Shown here piece by piece: positions 11,850 to 25,845 of a stretch of 64,000 nucleotides of DNA. Each line of letters opens with the position of its first letter. Position 1 is the stretch's first letter. The translations under genes were made by a program, and so were the position numbers. This DNA comes from Epinephelus fuscoguttatus (Eukaryota > Chordata > Actinopteri > Perciformes > Serranidae): assembly GCF_011397635.1 (NCBI RefSeq), contig NC_064754.1:32716543-32780542 (forward strand), given 5' to 3'. The notes under the pieces are model-generated. The model ran no database searches. It had not been told where the DNA came from and saw only the letters and a list, made by a program, of their open reading frames with translations.

Positions 11850-14800
11850 GAGTAAGTGTAATTTCACCCATGCTTATATTCATGCCAATGTAAACTCCAC
11901 ATCCTGATAATTATCATATTTGCTGCTTCAGTCACAGCGCTCCAACCTACTCTGGAAAATGGCAGTTTTATTAATACAGGACTCAAATCAAAGTGCTTTA
12001 CATTAATAGACAACATATAGATGAAAATACGAAAACATAATTTGCATAAAAATACTTAAGAATGCATAAACTGAAAATGGGCAATTATTTCTTTTCATGA
12101 TGTTCCTTATGAAATATGCTATTTTCAGTTCGTTGATGGAAGCAACAAAGGATGAATAGATGTAGATGAGGAGTGTTGTCAATCTTAATGTCTCTGACAC
12201 AGGTTACAGTGAATTTGCCCAGTCACAGCTGCAAGTAATTAGTAATCAGGACAAATACAGTATCTGACAGACATACAGAAATGCTGTGATCTGTGACACA
12301 CACCACGTCTGTTTTAAAATACTACAACTAGCCTGGAACAGCAATGCTTAGCCCCCAGTTGTTTGTTGGGTCAGGTCAAGAGTCCAGGCTTTGTGGCTGC
12401 TATTATATTTGCCTAATTTTCCATACACAATAAAACCAGCTGAGTGTGAGTATTTTCCCAGCAGCCCTGTGTGCCTCTGCAGCTCCTGTCACCTGACACA
12501 GCTGTGTGTATTCAGTAGATTTAACACAGCAGAGACTCACGGTAGATAATAAAATGCTGATAAAGACAACTATAATACCACTGTAATGATTGCTTTTCAA
12601 TGTTCAAAGAAATATATTCCCCAATATTACGTTTTGGTATCACCTTCCATCAGGCATAATAACAATATAACCGGACATTAAGGCCTTTTATGACACTCTA
12701 ACAAATTATAGCCTATGTAGATGTCACCATGGGACACATTGCTGCTGTTATGCAGCAGGAATATTTTGTTGCATACAATGAGAAACAAGGATAGTTCAGA
12801 CTGTTAAGGGGGGCTGTATGGGGTACTTATGCATAGACAGTATATTCCAAACATTGGATGTCAGTCGGCATGCCTCCAGTTTAAAGAAACAGGCTTGAGT
12901 TTGACATGGAAGCTGAGCAATCTAATGCTGTGGAAGGGTCAGTATCAGATTATTTGTATGCTATATTGGGAGTATTTTCACTGCTTTACATCAATGTTAG
13001 ACAGTGATTTACAACACAAAAATAAAGCATTTATAGCGCTCTTTTCAAAGCCAGACTCAATTGAGAAAAACAGCAATTTAACACTGCTTAACACTGGAGC
13101 TGCTGGCCTACTGCTGCCTCACTCAGTTATCTTTTTGTGTGTGTTACACTGTGACTTTGGCATTTTTAAGGGTTAGTTTGGATTTACAAAAGTCACACAG
13201 TAACACAAACCGACAAGGAGTAGACCAGCAGCTTCTGTTTTCATCAAGCTAAAATGACTATTTCTGTCAGTGGAGTCTGGTGGCTTTGACAAGAGCATAG
13301 ATGGGGAACTGAAGCTGTTACGCTTAGAGTGATGTGTGGCACGTGGCTAAAATACGTGTTGCTGCTGACCCCTGTCCACAGCAGTACATTGCTTAGCTTC
13401 CCAGTCAGACTCCAGCTTGCTTCTCCAAACTGGAAGCGTGCTGACTGACATCTACTTTATGTAATACACTAATGACAAGTGATAATACTGTGCTATAGTT
13501 AAGTGTAAGTATTCATAGTATCTTGCTTGTTATGAGATAAACAAGGAAGTGGGAGGACTGAGTGAGCATGTATGGAATATTTATACTGCTGAACTCAATG
13601 AAGACAATGCATCCAGTGTTAGACCTGTTTGTATTTTGATCCTAGTCAATGGTTCAGTGGTGCCTAACACGACCAGAGTGCCTTTCGAACAGCAAGAGAC
13701 GCAAACAAGACTTATTCTAAATGCTTTATTACTCTAACAAATTAAATAAGAACATATAATACAAGGTGTCTGAGTCTTTGATTACAATATAGCCTATTAT
13801 TAACATTATTTAAATACAGTATCCAATGTCATCGAGTTTTACTGCAGCATTTAACCTAATATTCCTCAACATTATCCCAAATCTTCTCAGGCTCTTCACC
13901 ACAAATTTCAAGCTGAAAAAAGGTGTCTGAAAATAGCTGGGTTATCATTGTGGTGCTCATCGGGATCAGCATGTTTACATGTACACAAATAACTCGATTC
14001 ATGTAAAAAAAAAAAATGTACAGAACAAAGGTAATGGTGTGATTAAACCATCGTTATGGTTTACTGTACTATAATTTCCCGCAAACTTCAGTTAACATAA
14101 CGTAAACTGATCAATGTCTGAAATGGTTTGTGTTAACCTCCAAACATATTACTACTACCCACACAAACCTAATACTGCAATTAAAAAAATAACAGACCAG
14201 TAACCACGCTTGTTATTTGGATAATGTTGCCATTGATTCTGAGGTACAGCAGATAATATGATTATGGTGTTGACAACATTGTGAGAATCAGAGTGTTGCC
14301 TTGGAAAGTTTAATCGAATTATTATTGACTGTGTAAACACGCTGATAGCGAGGCTGTGTTTAAGACATTACTGAAAGGGAAAACCCAACAACTATATGCA
14401 GTTTAATTTTAAGCTATGCTGACAGCACTGCCTCGTCCTTGCTTCTTTTTGTTGGAGAATCCCAAATTTATTTAGTTATATTACAAATCAGAAATACCTT
14501 GGACAGATTATCTTCACTTGTTGAAGTGATACTGCCACTGCTGAGTTTCATGTAAAATGTCTAGAACAACTAACCAAGTGTAAACAGTAGATTTGCAGTG
14601 CAAAGGTTATTCTCCTGTCTGTCCAACAGGACCTCTCTGGGATAATAAAGCAAGGACTGGACTTTGATCTCAGAGATGGGGAGTACAGACACCAACATTA
14701 GCATTTTAACAATTATTTTATAGTGACATTTACTTGCTCACTGCATGTAAAAAAGTAAGATTGGGAGTCCTGTCCTAAACAATTTTGTACTTTCTTCCAA

Positions 14801-15430
14801 ATGTGTTCACATCACTAACCACTCAGGTGCAGATGTTGCTCTTACTGAGAAATGTGACATAAATTCAGGAAAGAAACAAAAAACTATCTTTCATCACTGA
14901 CTAGTCAAAACTGGACAAACAGCGTGTGCAACAGAAATTACCCCCGATGTCATCAATCCTTAGTGATGTGGTTGGAAAAGCGAGGCACGTGTCACTCATT
15001 CTCCCAGCTTTGGCCTCTTGTGGTGACTCAACAGCTTCTCCATCTTGCTGTAACAAATCCAACTTCAACAGTATTTTTAGCCCACATCTAAGCACAGTGG
15101 GCTTTTTTTTATTGATTTATTTTTTTTAGCCCACCACTGCTATCACCGTCTTCCTATTTCTCCAAAGTGCCCATTGTTGACTCAGTGTGCTTTTCGTCCC
15201 ATCAAATGTCTTTATCCATTTAGTTGGCAGCAGTTGGCTGAGAAAACACCAAACCTGAAGACCAAATGTAAGACGTAAGACGGAGAATGACGAGATGATG
15301 ACAACACATCGGTGTTCCCTGACAAAAATGGAGGAACCACGAGGGCTGCCTGTTGTGAAACTATCAGCTGAGAATCATCAGTTTCCCTCCACAAAGAGAC
15401 AACAGATGTCTGGATGTTACAGTAGTATGG
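11850..15430. other. Intergenic between nsmce1 and vps37a, no gene seen
   Basis: This 3.6 kb separates the nsmce1 promoter from the vps37a 3' end. Open frames are short, with no family resemblance or splice-bounded pattern. I see nothing to annotate beyond AT-rich unique-looking DNA. Confidence 0.5.
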
Positions 15431-15433
15431 GTT

Positions 15434-15439
15434 TTTATT
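15434..15439 (-). terminator. Poly(A) signal AATAAA for vps37a
   Basis: AATAAA on the minus strand, about 50 bases beyond the vps37a stop codon. Confidence 0.65.
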
Positions 15440-15489
15440 CAGTAATTACACTTGTAATCTGTTCATATGTGTGTGTTGTACCTTGTGTT

Positions 15490-18400
15490 CTAGTGACTGG
15501 TAGGAAACTGTCCATGTGTGTTGATGGACTGTTGCAACTTTTCCTCTTTGGCCCTTCTGCTGTGGCAAAGCTGTGGAAGGAAAAAAAAAAAAAAGTCAAT
15601 GTGTCTTTCTTCTTAAAATGTTATTTAACGCATGTGACCCCCAAAAGGTAATATGTCATGATTGTTTCTACACAAATACTGCACTTCTGGCTTCTCACCG
15701 TTCTCTTCTCCATGAAGCTGGTGAGAAATTCATCTATGTCTGTGCGTCCCTCCAGGAAGTTTTCAGCTGTTTCCTCCGATTCTTCCTCAGCCTGGTGGGC
15801 TGCAACTTTTAACCGAGCCTGTAGTGTACTAAGACTGCAACTCTAGTGGGGGAAAAGAGATGAAAAGACTCAAGTAAGAAACATAAAGATAAATGTTCAC
15901 TTGAGTGTTTCAAGACATGTTCAAGAATGTTTGGGTTCCTCTGAACTCTTCAATATTCCTTTTTTAGTTTCTTTTATTTGACAAGGTACAAACAATGTGG
16001 TCTTAGATGTCTTTCCTTTTGTCTCAGCCAAAAAGTTGCATCTGAAAACACTGCAAATACTGCAGCCAATGGCTAACTCCAAAGTATATTCTGCGCCTGC
16101 AAGAGAGGAGGTAACTCCATACCAGCAGGCGACAGTAGTCTGTCTTTGTCATTATAAAAGGGAAACCAGAAGACAGAAAGGATTCAAGATGCTAGTTAGC
16201 CTAGCATCTTGATGCTAGTCAGCCAGTTAGCACATAAACAACACGCTGTCTCTGATGCCATATCAACATGCTAGTGCCAACGGTAGACACACACCGACGG
16301 CCTGACAATGACCAACAGCTGACGGTGGCTTGGTGTGTCAGGGCCTTGACAAAAAGAGGATCCTCACAACACAAGATCTTATGTGTAGCACAGACAGATG
16401 TCGAAATGTGACTGCTAGTTAAGTCTGTACTGAAATATTAAGATTTTTTATTTGACAGGACAGATTCTTAAGCATGAAAGGGGGGAGAGAGAAAGGATGA
16501 CAAGCAGCAAAGGGCTGCGGCTGGAATCGAACCCGCAACCACTGTGGTAAGGTCACTGCCTATGTACATGGGACACCTGCTCTTCCTATCGAAATACTAG
16601 GAGCCCTGTACTGAAGTTTATATGCAGCTGTTTCTTTGTGTGCTGTTAAATCATGACTGTTCTGGTTGACTCAGGCCACTTATAATTCCTTTTTTGGGTC
16701 CTACAATTATGGGAACAGCCCAAATGTTCAGCTTTGACTCATCAAAATGGCCACAATTCAACTGAAAACATGAGCAGCTTTTATCCAAAAAGACAAATCT
16801 GCACTCAGAACCTATTATCAGTCAAACCACAGTGTGACGAGTGTAGCCGCTTACCTCACTGAGTTCATGCTGTCTCTGCATCCTTGTTTCAAAGGCCGAC
16901 TTCATCTGAGTCAACTGTTCGTACTGCAGGCAGACACAAACACATATTATAAGCTGCTAGACAAAAGCATGAATGGGTTTCTTGTGTCAGTCTGTTTGAG
17001 ACAGAGCAGAAGAGATTGGATGTAAAATCTGACCTTGTAAAGCATTTCTTGTCTTTTTCCTTCTAGCTGTGGCTCCATCTGAAGATTCTTCTCTATTAAT
17101 GACAAACAGAGATGAAAACATCTTTGTAATGCTCAACTAAACTGAAACTTCTCCTTCATGACTGACCAACAAGACCTTCAGTCCAGCAGCAAAAGGGGAA
17201 CTTACTAGCCATGTCCACTATACTGGTGACCAGCTCTTCTTTATCACTGGTGACTTGTTTCAATTGTGGCAAACTCACGAAGAACTCCAGTAACACATCC
17301 TCGTTTTCAGACATGTCCGACAGCTGGGTCAGACTAGGGTGTAGTTGTAGACGTAGGCAGATGTGCAGCAGTAATTGAAACAACAAGAAAACAAAAACAT
17401 TAATTATGGATAAAAAACATACATTATAACCCGCTTTAACAATGGGCACTTCAGAAAATATAAAAGATGTTTAAGTTGACAATATTTTGGGATACTTTAC
17501 TTCAAGTCACAGAGTTCAGGAAAGGACTCTGGGATCTCAGGCATCTTGTACATGTGTCCATTCAGTCCAGCCTGAAACAGAAAGCAGTAGTATGAGCAAG
17601 TCACATTCTTCAATGATTTTATGTCAGTGTTGACACAAAATATATCTTTAATTTATCTTTATCATTAAGCTTTGCTTGGTAAATCTTAGGAGGCCAGGGG
17701 GTCAATGTTTGAGATGTTGTTGTTCCTCCCCTTGCTTTTAGCATTCATTACCTCTGCCAAGGAGGTCATGCTTTTGATTCAGTTTGTTTGTCAGCAGAAT
17801 TTGACAAAAATTACCTTGGGGGTAGGGTGTAACATGGGCCAAGAAGAATTCCATTAAATTCTGGAGCTGATTCAAATCCCAGGAGCCTGTATCACGAAGC
17901 AGGATTAATGTCTTAGTGAGCTAACTTCAGGGTTAACCCTGGGTTTTCGGTCTCACGAAGCCGGTTCAATTCTTATCGGGGTAGATCACCATGGTAACTT
18001 ACTCTGAACGGCTATCCTGCTCCGGAGCAGGGTAAGTTCAGGGTTGAATCTGATCCTATAAAAAGCACCACCCACTGGCCAATCAGCTGTTCAGAAAAAA
18101 ATGACTCCGCTGACAGAAATGCAGCCCAGTCATGACGGGAAGTTTAATTCATTTGATTGATTTTGATTTGAAAGTTTATTTTGAACATTAAAAAAGAAAA
18201 GAAAGCAACAACAACAGACACTGAAAAGATTGTTCAAAAAGGAGTGGAAAGAAGTCGAACTTTCATCCCACCCCTTCATAAGAAAGAAACTGATCATTTG
18301 CGGACACTTAATAGCACCATTAATTAGTGCCAACATTTTGTTTTGTTGGAGGAAATGATCCCTGTTAAAGATAATGGGCCTAATTGACAGCTTTGCTGCT

Positions 18401-21400
18401 GGAAATGTGGAAAGTAGCCCATCATGTCTACACTTCATGGTGTTTGAGGGATTTTCCTTTTTGTTTTTTAAAGAGGGACACTAGGTATATTTCTGCACAG
18501 CTGTTAATTTCTAACACAGCTCAATATCAGGATGATTTTATTCAGACTATCAATTTGGTGTTGATATGATTTAATTGTGGCGTCAGCTTTAAGCTTTATT
18601 GTAGCATATATAACGTTATGACAAAGAAGACCAATTTATCAGACGCAATGATGTTAGACGATAATTGTAATACACGCAATTCATCTGCGCAGCATTGATT
18701 TCATGGGATTCAAGGGTGTGATCAGTGTCAGATGTACAGGTACAGATACTGTAGCTACTTGAACCAGTGATGAGTCATTTAACCTACACATCATTTTATT
18801 TGCTACCTTGTTTTGTCTTGATTTTTCCCTCTCTCCTCCTCTATTTCTTCTTTCCTTACCCATTTCTTTTTCTTCTTCTCTATTATGTGATTTCATTGAT
18901 GTTTTGACAGGGGAATTTCTTTGATAAGCTTTTAGTGGCTTCTAACCTCTCTGGCACTTTTCTTTTTTTAAACTTGTAAATGTTGTACTGTCTGTTTTTA
19001 ACATTATGTGCAAATAAACTAATCTAAACTAAAACTAAACATTATTCATCCCGTTATGCGTTGCCACGCAAGTTTCCTCCTCCTGCAGCTGCCACAGTGT
19101 TGTCCTTTTCTCTAATGTTGCTTTTCTCCTCCTCATATTTTAGTAGAATTAATCTCTGATCCTCACATGAGAAATACTTTTTTCCCTCACATACGGCGCT
19201 CTGTGAGGACGCTCAGTGATGCTCAGTGACGCTGCACTTCTCTCATGATTGTGATTGGTTACCGAGTTGATATCCAGCGTCGTGATACCAATTATCCTGA
19301 TTGCCATTGTTAGGGTTAGTCAACCCAGGATAGGTCTGGGTAACCCAGGAAAGGTTGATCTCGCTTCATGATACAGGCCCCAGGACGGATTCAGTATTAA
19401 TGTTGTGAGATAGGTTGTTATGCCTTGACAGCTGTCTGCGCTCTCCGAGTGCCCTTGTAATTTTTATATCGGCTGATGAACCTGATGCTTTCGTTACTGT
19501 CAGTGCTTTGCTTTACATTTGTTTTTCAAGGCACAGGAGCTGAAGAAAGCTCCTCTGTGTTAATTCATCACAAGCCATTTACAAAGCAACACTTCACGTA
19601 TATATTTACTTCACTTTATAAAAACTTACAGCTCATATCATTGTCCTCTGTGAGTGTGTTTAGAACAGATGTTATCAACCCACTTGTGTACATTATCCAT
19701 TATCTGTGTACCTGGGAGTCTCCAGTAGGAACAGGCAGCGGCAGGTCAGAGATCAGTCCATATGGGGCTGGAGCTCGAGGGGGCCCATGGGTACTATCGA
19801 CCCCTGGGTGAGGCATGGGGGCTGGAGCTGGGCCTGGACCGGGAGGTGGTGTGTGACTGGGGCCCACATGGCGAGGACCATAGTGGTAAGCCTGAGTGGG
19901 GTAAGGAGCCATGCCTGACGGCTTGTACATACTGCTAGGGAAACACAGGAGGAAGTAAAATTATTTTCCTAAAGCATAACAAACATAACAAATGTATTTA
20001 TAGGAAAATTCTTAGCAAAAAACAAACAAATAAACAAAACCCTTGTAAAAGCTGGGGTTTACTTTATTAGTTTGGTGGTTATTTTATTTACCAGCTTCAT
20101 TGGAAGGAACCTGGTACACGAGGAAACTACTAGACAGAACTTTTCTGAGGTGGTTATACAGGCAAAGGCATAAATGCCTCATACATGTTTCAAGAAACAA
20201 GTTTTATACGTGTCAAAGTTACACAGCATTGCCCCAAATTCCCATTATAATTTCCAACTGCTTTTCAGAGCTACTTCCTTCCTGCACTGCCCCAATAAAA
20301 GTAGGATGGCAAAAATATTTTAATAGGACCCAGATGGCAGAACACCTGAACATTCAGTTGTTATGAAGTGTAACAAGAAAGTACTGAGAGACCATGAATG
20401 TAAGAGGAAACTCACTATGGAAAGCCAGCAGTGCCACTGGACATCAAGGCAGGAGGACTCTTCCAGAACTCGTCCAACAGACTCTGGATGACCTTACCCA
20501 GATCTGAATGCATCCCAAACTTCAACACACACAACAAGGAGAGTACTTAAAGGAAAAGTGAGGATAACATCACACAACCAAAGCATGAACAAGCAAAAAG
20601 GAGAAGGCTGGAAAAAAAATGTCTACATGCAGCTGGTATATAATCAGATTTCTACCCCATCTCTGTTTTGAACTATGGTTAGCATATTATATGGTTTTAT
20701 GCACACTAATATCTCAGTAATAATCAAATATTTTAGTATGCTGTGATGTATTTGTATGTGTAAACAACTTGTTCCTTGTTCCAACATGAATAAGGCCTTA
20801 TCCTGGTTGTGTTTACAGAAATGAGTCATAGTGGCTCAGATGTCCAGCGTTCAACCCAGTGCTCTACAGACAAAAAATGATCAGAAACTTGCAAGATGAC
20901 AGAATCATGAATCCAAGAGATGACAAAAACAAACTATTTTTTATGTACTGACTTTTTTCCCTGGTCAATAACAGCATACGGTCTGAGGATGCAGTGAGAG
21001 GACAGGCTCTGTGCTGAGAGAGTGCACAGTTTTTTCTTTACTTCTCACGTGTGCTTGAATCTTGTAAAGATCTCCTGTTCAGCTGAGGAAACTGTCTTAC
21101 TTTCAGTCACTGATTTCAGTTTCAGTTTTAGTCAAATGTGAGACTGACATAATTTGGATACAGCTATGAGTTACGACCTTTCCTTTCATTCCAACATACT
21201 GCTGCCACAGTGATACTGTCCCTGTGCTGTGTTTTAATTAACATGCTGTGCTAGCTTTCTATTAACACAGAGCTATGTAATAAGGTTGTTGTTAACGATG
21301 GTGTAAACGCATAGCAAGAGAGATGTTGTCACAAGTGTCAACAGCCAGAAGAGAGTACAGCAGAAGAGACAAAACAGACATCTGTTGTCTGTCTGTGCGC

Positions 21401-23363
21401 ATTAGCATTCACCACTGCCATCCACTCAGCTCACAAATTGGCAAATGGTGGCTTTCATGAATGTTTTATATAGCAGATCTGGAAAAACCGAACCAGTTGA
21501 CCTTATTGAACTCTTTCAATATTCCTGGAAGCACCTCAGGAAACCTAGACAAGAAAGCCTAGACAACCACTTACATTAGTGATGAGGGGGCTAGTGATCA
21601 TGGTGCCATTATTGCTGTCGACTAAGTGATGACCAACAGGGGGATAGACACTAACCACCGGCTTCTCCTGGGGGAACTGAGGAGGCAGCAGGCTAGAGGA
21701 GGAGAAGAAATGCAACCTTCAGGAATCACATTAACCTGATGTATAGTAGGTTCTAAAATATGTGAGATATATCAATATTGTAATAAGGTATTATGGTAGT
21801 GTAATGTACATTTGTCCCCATGTAGACCAGCCCCATGTTCTTAAAATTGGAAGCACCAGTAGAAATAATGTGGGAAAGGTTTTTTACTGACAGCTCCCAG
21901 GAGCATACAAAGACTGACTGGTTCATGCTGTGGGCACCATAGCAAATGAGACAGGTTGCTGTGATTGCTAAGTGACCTTTCCTGCTTTTCTTGTCTTGTC
22001 TTTCTTCTTTAACTGCCTTGTTAATATATGGAGTGCTAGGGTTGCCAGGTCTGACTATATGTGCAAAGATGTACTTACATATTAACACTAATAGTGGAGT
22101 TGTTGACTGTGAATGGTATTCTGTATTCCACATCTTTCTGGATCTCAGCGAGGCTGTTGGGAAACACAAACACATAATCAGTAATCTTGCATCTGGAGTC
22201 ATGATCAAAACATTCAAATAACTTATTGTGCATCTTCTATCAATGTTTATGAACATCTTGCTGGTTTGTAGAGTGAGACAGATTCATAAAGAGAGCCCTT
22301 TAATGCCTATACTCACCCGATGACTCTACGTCTTAGGAAAACAAAGTCTGACAGGAAATGAATTGTAATGCTGATCCCAGTATTAATTTGTCTCACTGCA
22401 TTACCAACGCATGGTTATGTTCCACCAGTGACATGAAATGAAACGCAAGGATCCTTCACAGACACTGTGCAATCCCATTTATTTGTCACACACACATACT
22501 TAACATAAAGAGGGAGATTCCTACGATTTAACGCATCTTGCTGACAAGAGATGAACTGTGAGAACAGTCTGTTTATGCTGACTGTCTGACTAAGAAGAAA
22601 GACAAAACAAATTGTCACTGAGACAGAGCTCCTTAGTAAACAAAGGCTACTAATACTTTAATCTCCACATCTAATTAGCTAGCTCCTCCTAAAACTCCAT
22701 GCGTGACACACTGGCGTGGTAAACACCGGAATGATCACAGGACAGGGCCAGCCAGCTACGTCTCGTGTCATCAACCCTAAAAATAGACTGTAACTCTAAC
22801 TGTCACCGGTTGATTTGATCAACTAGCATGCTAACACAGCGCCCTGAATCACATCCAGCTAATGCTGGTTAGCTACGAGGAAAAATTAGCAAACATTAGC
22901 CGCTCGACAACACTGGGGCATATCAACGTAGTGGCTGTGAGTTCACGTAAAATCCCGTGTACCACTTTAACACATTTACACGGTCCCGGGGATAAATGTG
23001 TACGAGGCTATAAGCTATAGTATTAGTTAGCCTAGCATACTTCCTCTGACTAAACATTTACTGTGAGCCAGGTGGCTAGCTATGCTAAGTAAACATCAGC
23101 TGCGTGTCAACAGTCAACATGTTTCATTAAATAACGTTTTAAAAAGTGTGCAGAAAACACAGTGGTGGCCATATTCTGTGTTTGATATTTTTTTTAAAAA
23201 ACTAGTCAGCAGCACCAGGGTCTGTTTTTGTGACCGGTAGCCGTCCATGTTACCTGGGGTGAGCGGCTTTGAGTGACTCGATCTGCCGCTGTCTTTGTTG
23301 CTGTAGGCTGTTGAGAGGAGGGAGAGGTCCGGAGCCTTTAGACAGGGGGAAAAGCCAGTTCAT
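15490..23363 (-). CDS. vps37a: VPS37A, ESCRT-I subunit
   Basis: VPS37A is the ESCRT-I subunit that assembles with TSG101 and VPS28 to sort ubiquitinated cargo at endosomes; it also acts in autophagosome closure. Eleven exons on the minus strand: 23363-23254, 22153-22079, 21692-21575, 20519-20416, 19931-19712, 17571-17501, 17333-17206, 17092-17034, 16923-16855, 15842-15699, 15570-15490. Borders are GT-AG and phases agree, giving 392 residues (human 397). The protein starts MNWLFPLSKGSG. A UEV-like N-terminal region carries AEIQKDVEYRIPFTVNN and FPQEKPVVSVYPP. Exon 5 is a Pro-rich linker. The C-terminal Mod(r) domain carries LTQLSDMSENEDVLLEFF, YEQLTQMKSAFETRMQRQ, and LKVAAHQAEEESEETAENF, and the protein ends in QFPTSH. 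It is intact. Intron 5 is longest and holds a non-autonomous transposon. Confidence 0.95.
16440..16610 (-). mobile_element. tRNA-derived SINE (fish type)
   Basis: On the minus strand a pol III box B (GGTTCGATTCC, 16533-16523) lies in a tRNA-like head. It is followed by the CCTTTGCTGC...CTCTCTCCCCCC body and a CTGTCAAATAAAAA tail seen in common fish SINEs. It lies in a vps37a intron. The second copy on the plus strand near 57.2 kb has a related tail. Confidence 0.75.
17885..19378. mobile_element. Non-autonomous DNA transposon, about 1.5 kb
   Basis: The ends are inverted repeats: GCCTGTATCACGAAGC at the left and the complement of GCCTGTATCATGAAGC at the right. They are bracketed by the direct repeat CCCAGGA (17878-17884 and 19379-19385), which looks like a 7-bp target duplication. 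Subterminal AACCCTGG/CCCAGG words recur inwards on both sides. No transposase frame is present. The interior at 18160-18290 and 18900-19030 resembles LINE tails, so it may itself carry older insertions. The superfamily is not assigned. It sits in vps37a intron 5. Confidence 0.75.
19931..19937 (-). other. NAGNAG tandem splice acceptor of vps37a exon 5
   Basis: On the minus strand the acceptor reads TAGCAG then TATGTACAAG. Either AG could be used without breaking the frame: the distal one gives ...FPYMYKP and the proximal one gives ...FPYSMYKP, with one extra serine. Confidence 0.55.
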
Positions 23364-23760
23364 CCTCTCCTGGCGACACCACGGACTGAAGTTGGTGACA
23401 GAATATAAAGGCCGACAAGTGACGAAGACGAAATGGAAGAGAAAGTGAGAGTAAAAAGCACACGGTGTGCAGATATGTGGTGCTAACCCCTGTTAGCTGG
23501 TTGACTAACTGACGACTCCGGTTGTACTTTTACAGTTAGTCTACGTTACAAAGTCAGATGGCATATCCTTATGTGAAGAATAAAATGTCTATTCCGTCTT
23601 ATCTCCGAGAGTTCGTATGTAAATTCAGCAGTGCCATTAATATTACGAGGAGAGAGGTAATTATAGCTGAGAGAAGACGACAACCTTGCGAGTAAGCAGC
23701 AGCAGAAGCTTGAGCAACTTATTTACGTATGACGTCAAGTCTACGTAAAGCGCAACTTCC
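23364..23760 (-). promoter_or_regulatory. vps37a promoter region with consensus CRE
   Basis: This region is directly upstream of the vps37a start codon. It holds a perfect cAMP-response element TGACGTCA (23730-23737) about 370 bases before the ATG, flanked by two TACGTA-like words, and an AACTTCC ETS-like word near 23753. The transcription start is not visible; a TATA-less start is likely for this housekeeping gene. Confidence 0.5.
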
Positions 23761-23799
23761 TGTTTTTCTGTTGTCTTCATGATAAAACCTATGGATATA

Positions 23800-25840
23800 A
23801 CATCCTTAAAGCCAGACAATAAAAGTGATTTATATTTAATACACCTTAAATTTATAATATATTGTATATCGATTCAAATCAGAGGCTGTCAAAAATGATT
23901 ATTCTTCATATTGCCTTTATATTTACTAGTGTACATGCTGTTGTTTATTTTTCCCTATGGGCGTATTAAGGAAACTCTCACACTACATTCTATTTATTTT
24001 TCAGGAAAAGGTGAACTATTTATAACAGATAATAATTTGAGATAATCAGAAAAATGATGGCCCATGCAGTTGAGGGGATATGTCAAGTTTAGCAAATTAA
24101 CCCCTTCATACACTGTGGTCACTGCAGTGGACAGCTATTTAAAAGACAGTTTCTTGTACATGCATGGGTTTCACAGAAGACCCTAGTGCGTCATGCCATA
24201 TACTGCCACCCACTGGCCAGAAGTTGTCAGTGCAACACAAATCTTTCAAAACCAAGACGACGGAAAGCAAGAAATGTGCAGATCAAAAATATCTTGCCAA
24301 TCCTTCTATAATAGGAGACCCTGGCAGGTAAATAAAATCTGGTAACATCAAGTAACATCTGAGGAGTAACACAGTTGTTAAATTTTCCAAGTATTAATTT
24401 TATGTTGTGAGATAATTACAATTAATCATCTGTTCACCGAACTGAACATCAGACATCGCTGGCTTTATTTCAACTACAATTAATATTATTACTGCAAATT
24501 TGTTGTTCTTAAATAAACTTCATCTGCAGTGACATTTTTGGCTGTAAATTAATTGATTTATGTTGTTTGAAGGTAATGTACAGTTTTTGTAACAGAAACA
24601 ATATTTTGACAATATTGGTGTTATTTTTGCAAGAAAATGTTGGTTGAAAAAATTACAGTCAGAAGCAAGGTTCAATGCTTTTGCATAGCATTGAACTGTA
24701 TTAGAATATGTTCAAATATGTGAACACTAACAGCATTAAAAATATATTTTTATCGTTTCCCCTGATATATATATATATCAATCTTAATTGGTTTATATTT
24801 CTTCTATTTCTAAACCTATGCTGTCCACCCGAGCGGACATGTGAAAAGCTCCTTAAAAATGCATGTTCAAAAAAAATGAACTTCATAAGTTTTTTTTCAT
24901 GCCTAAAGAAAAATAAAACACTTGTCTGAGGTTGTAATAATTAATGCGTGAAAGAGTTAATAGCACTGAGAATAACAGTTAACATAGCTTAGAAGGATAT
25001 TATACTGAGTGCTGGTTTATTTATGTGACAGAGACTTGACCTCTTCTGTGAGGACAGTACTGGGTGTCATGGGAGACCGCTAAACTCATAAAACATGAGG
25101 ACATGTGAACAGTAGTTGATCAACTGAGCATTTTATTCAGAGACTGAAGGATGGTGCTGCTTTCAGACTTCTACCACCGTTTCAACCTCCACACCTGAGT
25201 AAAGTGGAACAAACTTTAATCTACAGGTGTCAGTGAAGCACGGCCTGTACATGCCCACACAGTCCTGGGAGGAGGTCTGATTAGTCAAGTGGAAACACCT
25301 GCGTGAGTGTCACATGGACATGTAGGGAGTGGCTTTCAAACAATGCACTGTTTTCACAGTAGACATTTTGACATGTCACTGTAGGAAAAACACAGGTATA
25401 ACAATGAAATTAATTATGGCTGAACTCCATTTAGCTGTGTCAGTTTCAGGGTTCTGATATTGTTCATGCTGGCTCACTGTCATACTGTCACAGCTTATTA
25501 CAACACTTGAACAGAACAGAGCACTCAGTAATGTTATTAGTGACACCTGTGCTTTTTCCTGCTATGAAAATTAAAAATGTCAAAATGTACTTTTACCGTA
25601 ACTCTAGTTTGACATTAACTTTGTAAGAAGATGCACTGCATGTTGAACTTTTATGACCTGTGCTGTTATCCCATGTAGTGGGTGTACAGCAAAACACCAG
25701 ACAAAGTTTGAGAAGCCTTGATTGGATGATCAAAATCAATTCACGTTAAAACATCAAATTGTAGAAGACCTGAAGGTGGCCTGTAGAGCTTTCAGCTAAT
25801 TTATCAGTCAAACAGAAAGATTCCTATTTAAACCCCTTTC
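23800..25840. other. Intergenic, no gene seen
   Basis: AT-rich sequence with a short TA run near 24766 and no recognisable exon or RNA gene. In human, cnot7 lies head to head with vps37a; I see no cnot7-like exon here. Confidence 0.5.
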
Positions 25841-25845
25841 AGATA

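Noticed and set aside
12829-13176. A 115-codon plus-strand frame
   Set aside because: Biased, low-complexity-like composition, no motif, no plausible splice partners; consistent with chance in 3.6 kb of intergenic DNA.
18130-18438. A 102-codon minus-strand frame in vps37a intron 5
   Set aside because: Lies inside a non-autonomous transposon and includes a poly-T-like tract; no transposase motif.
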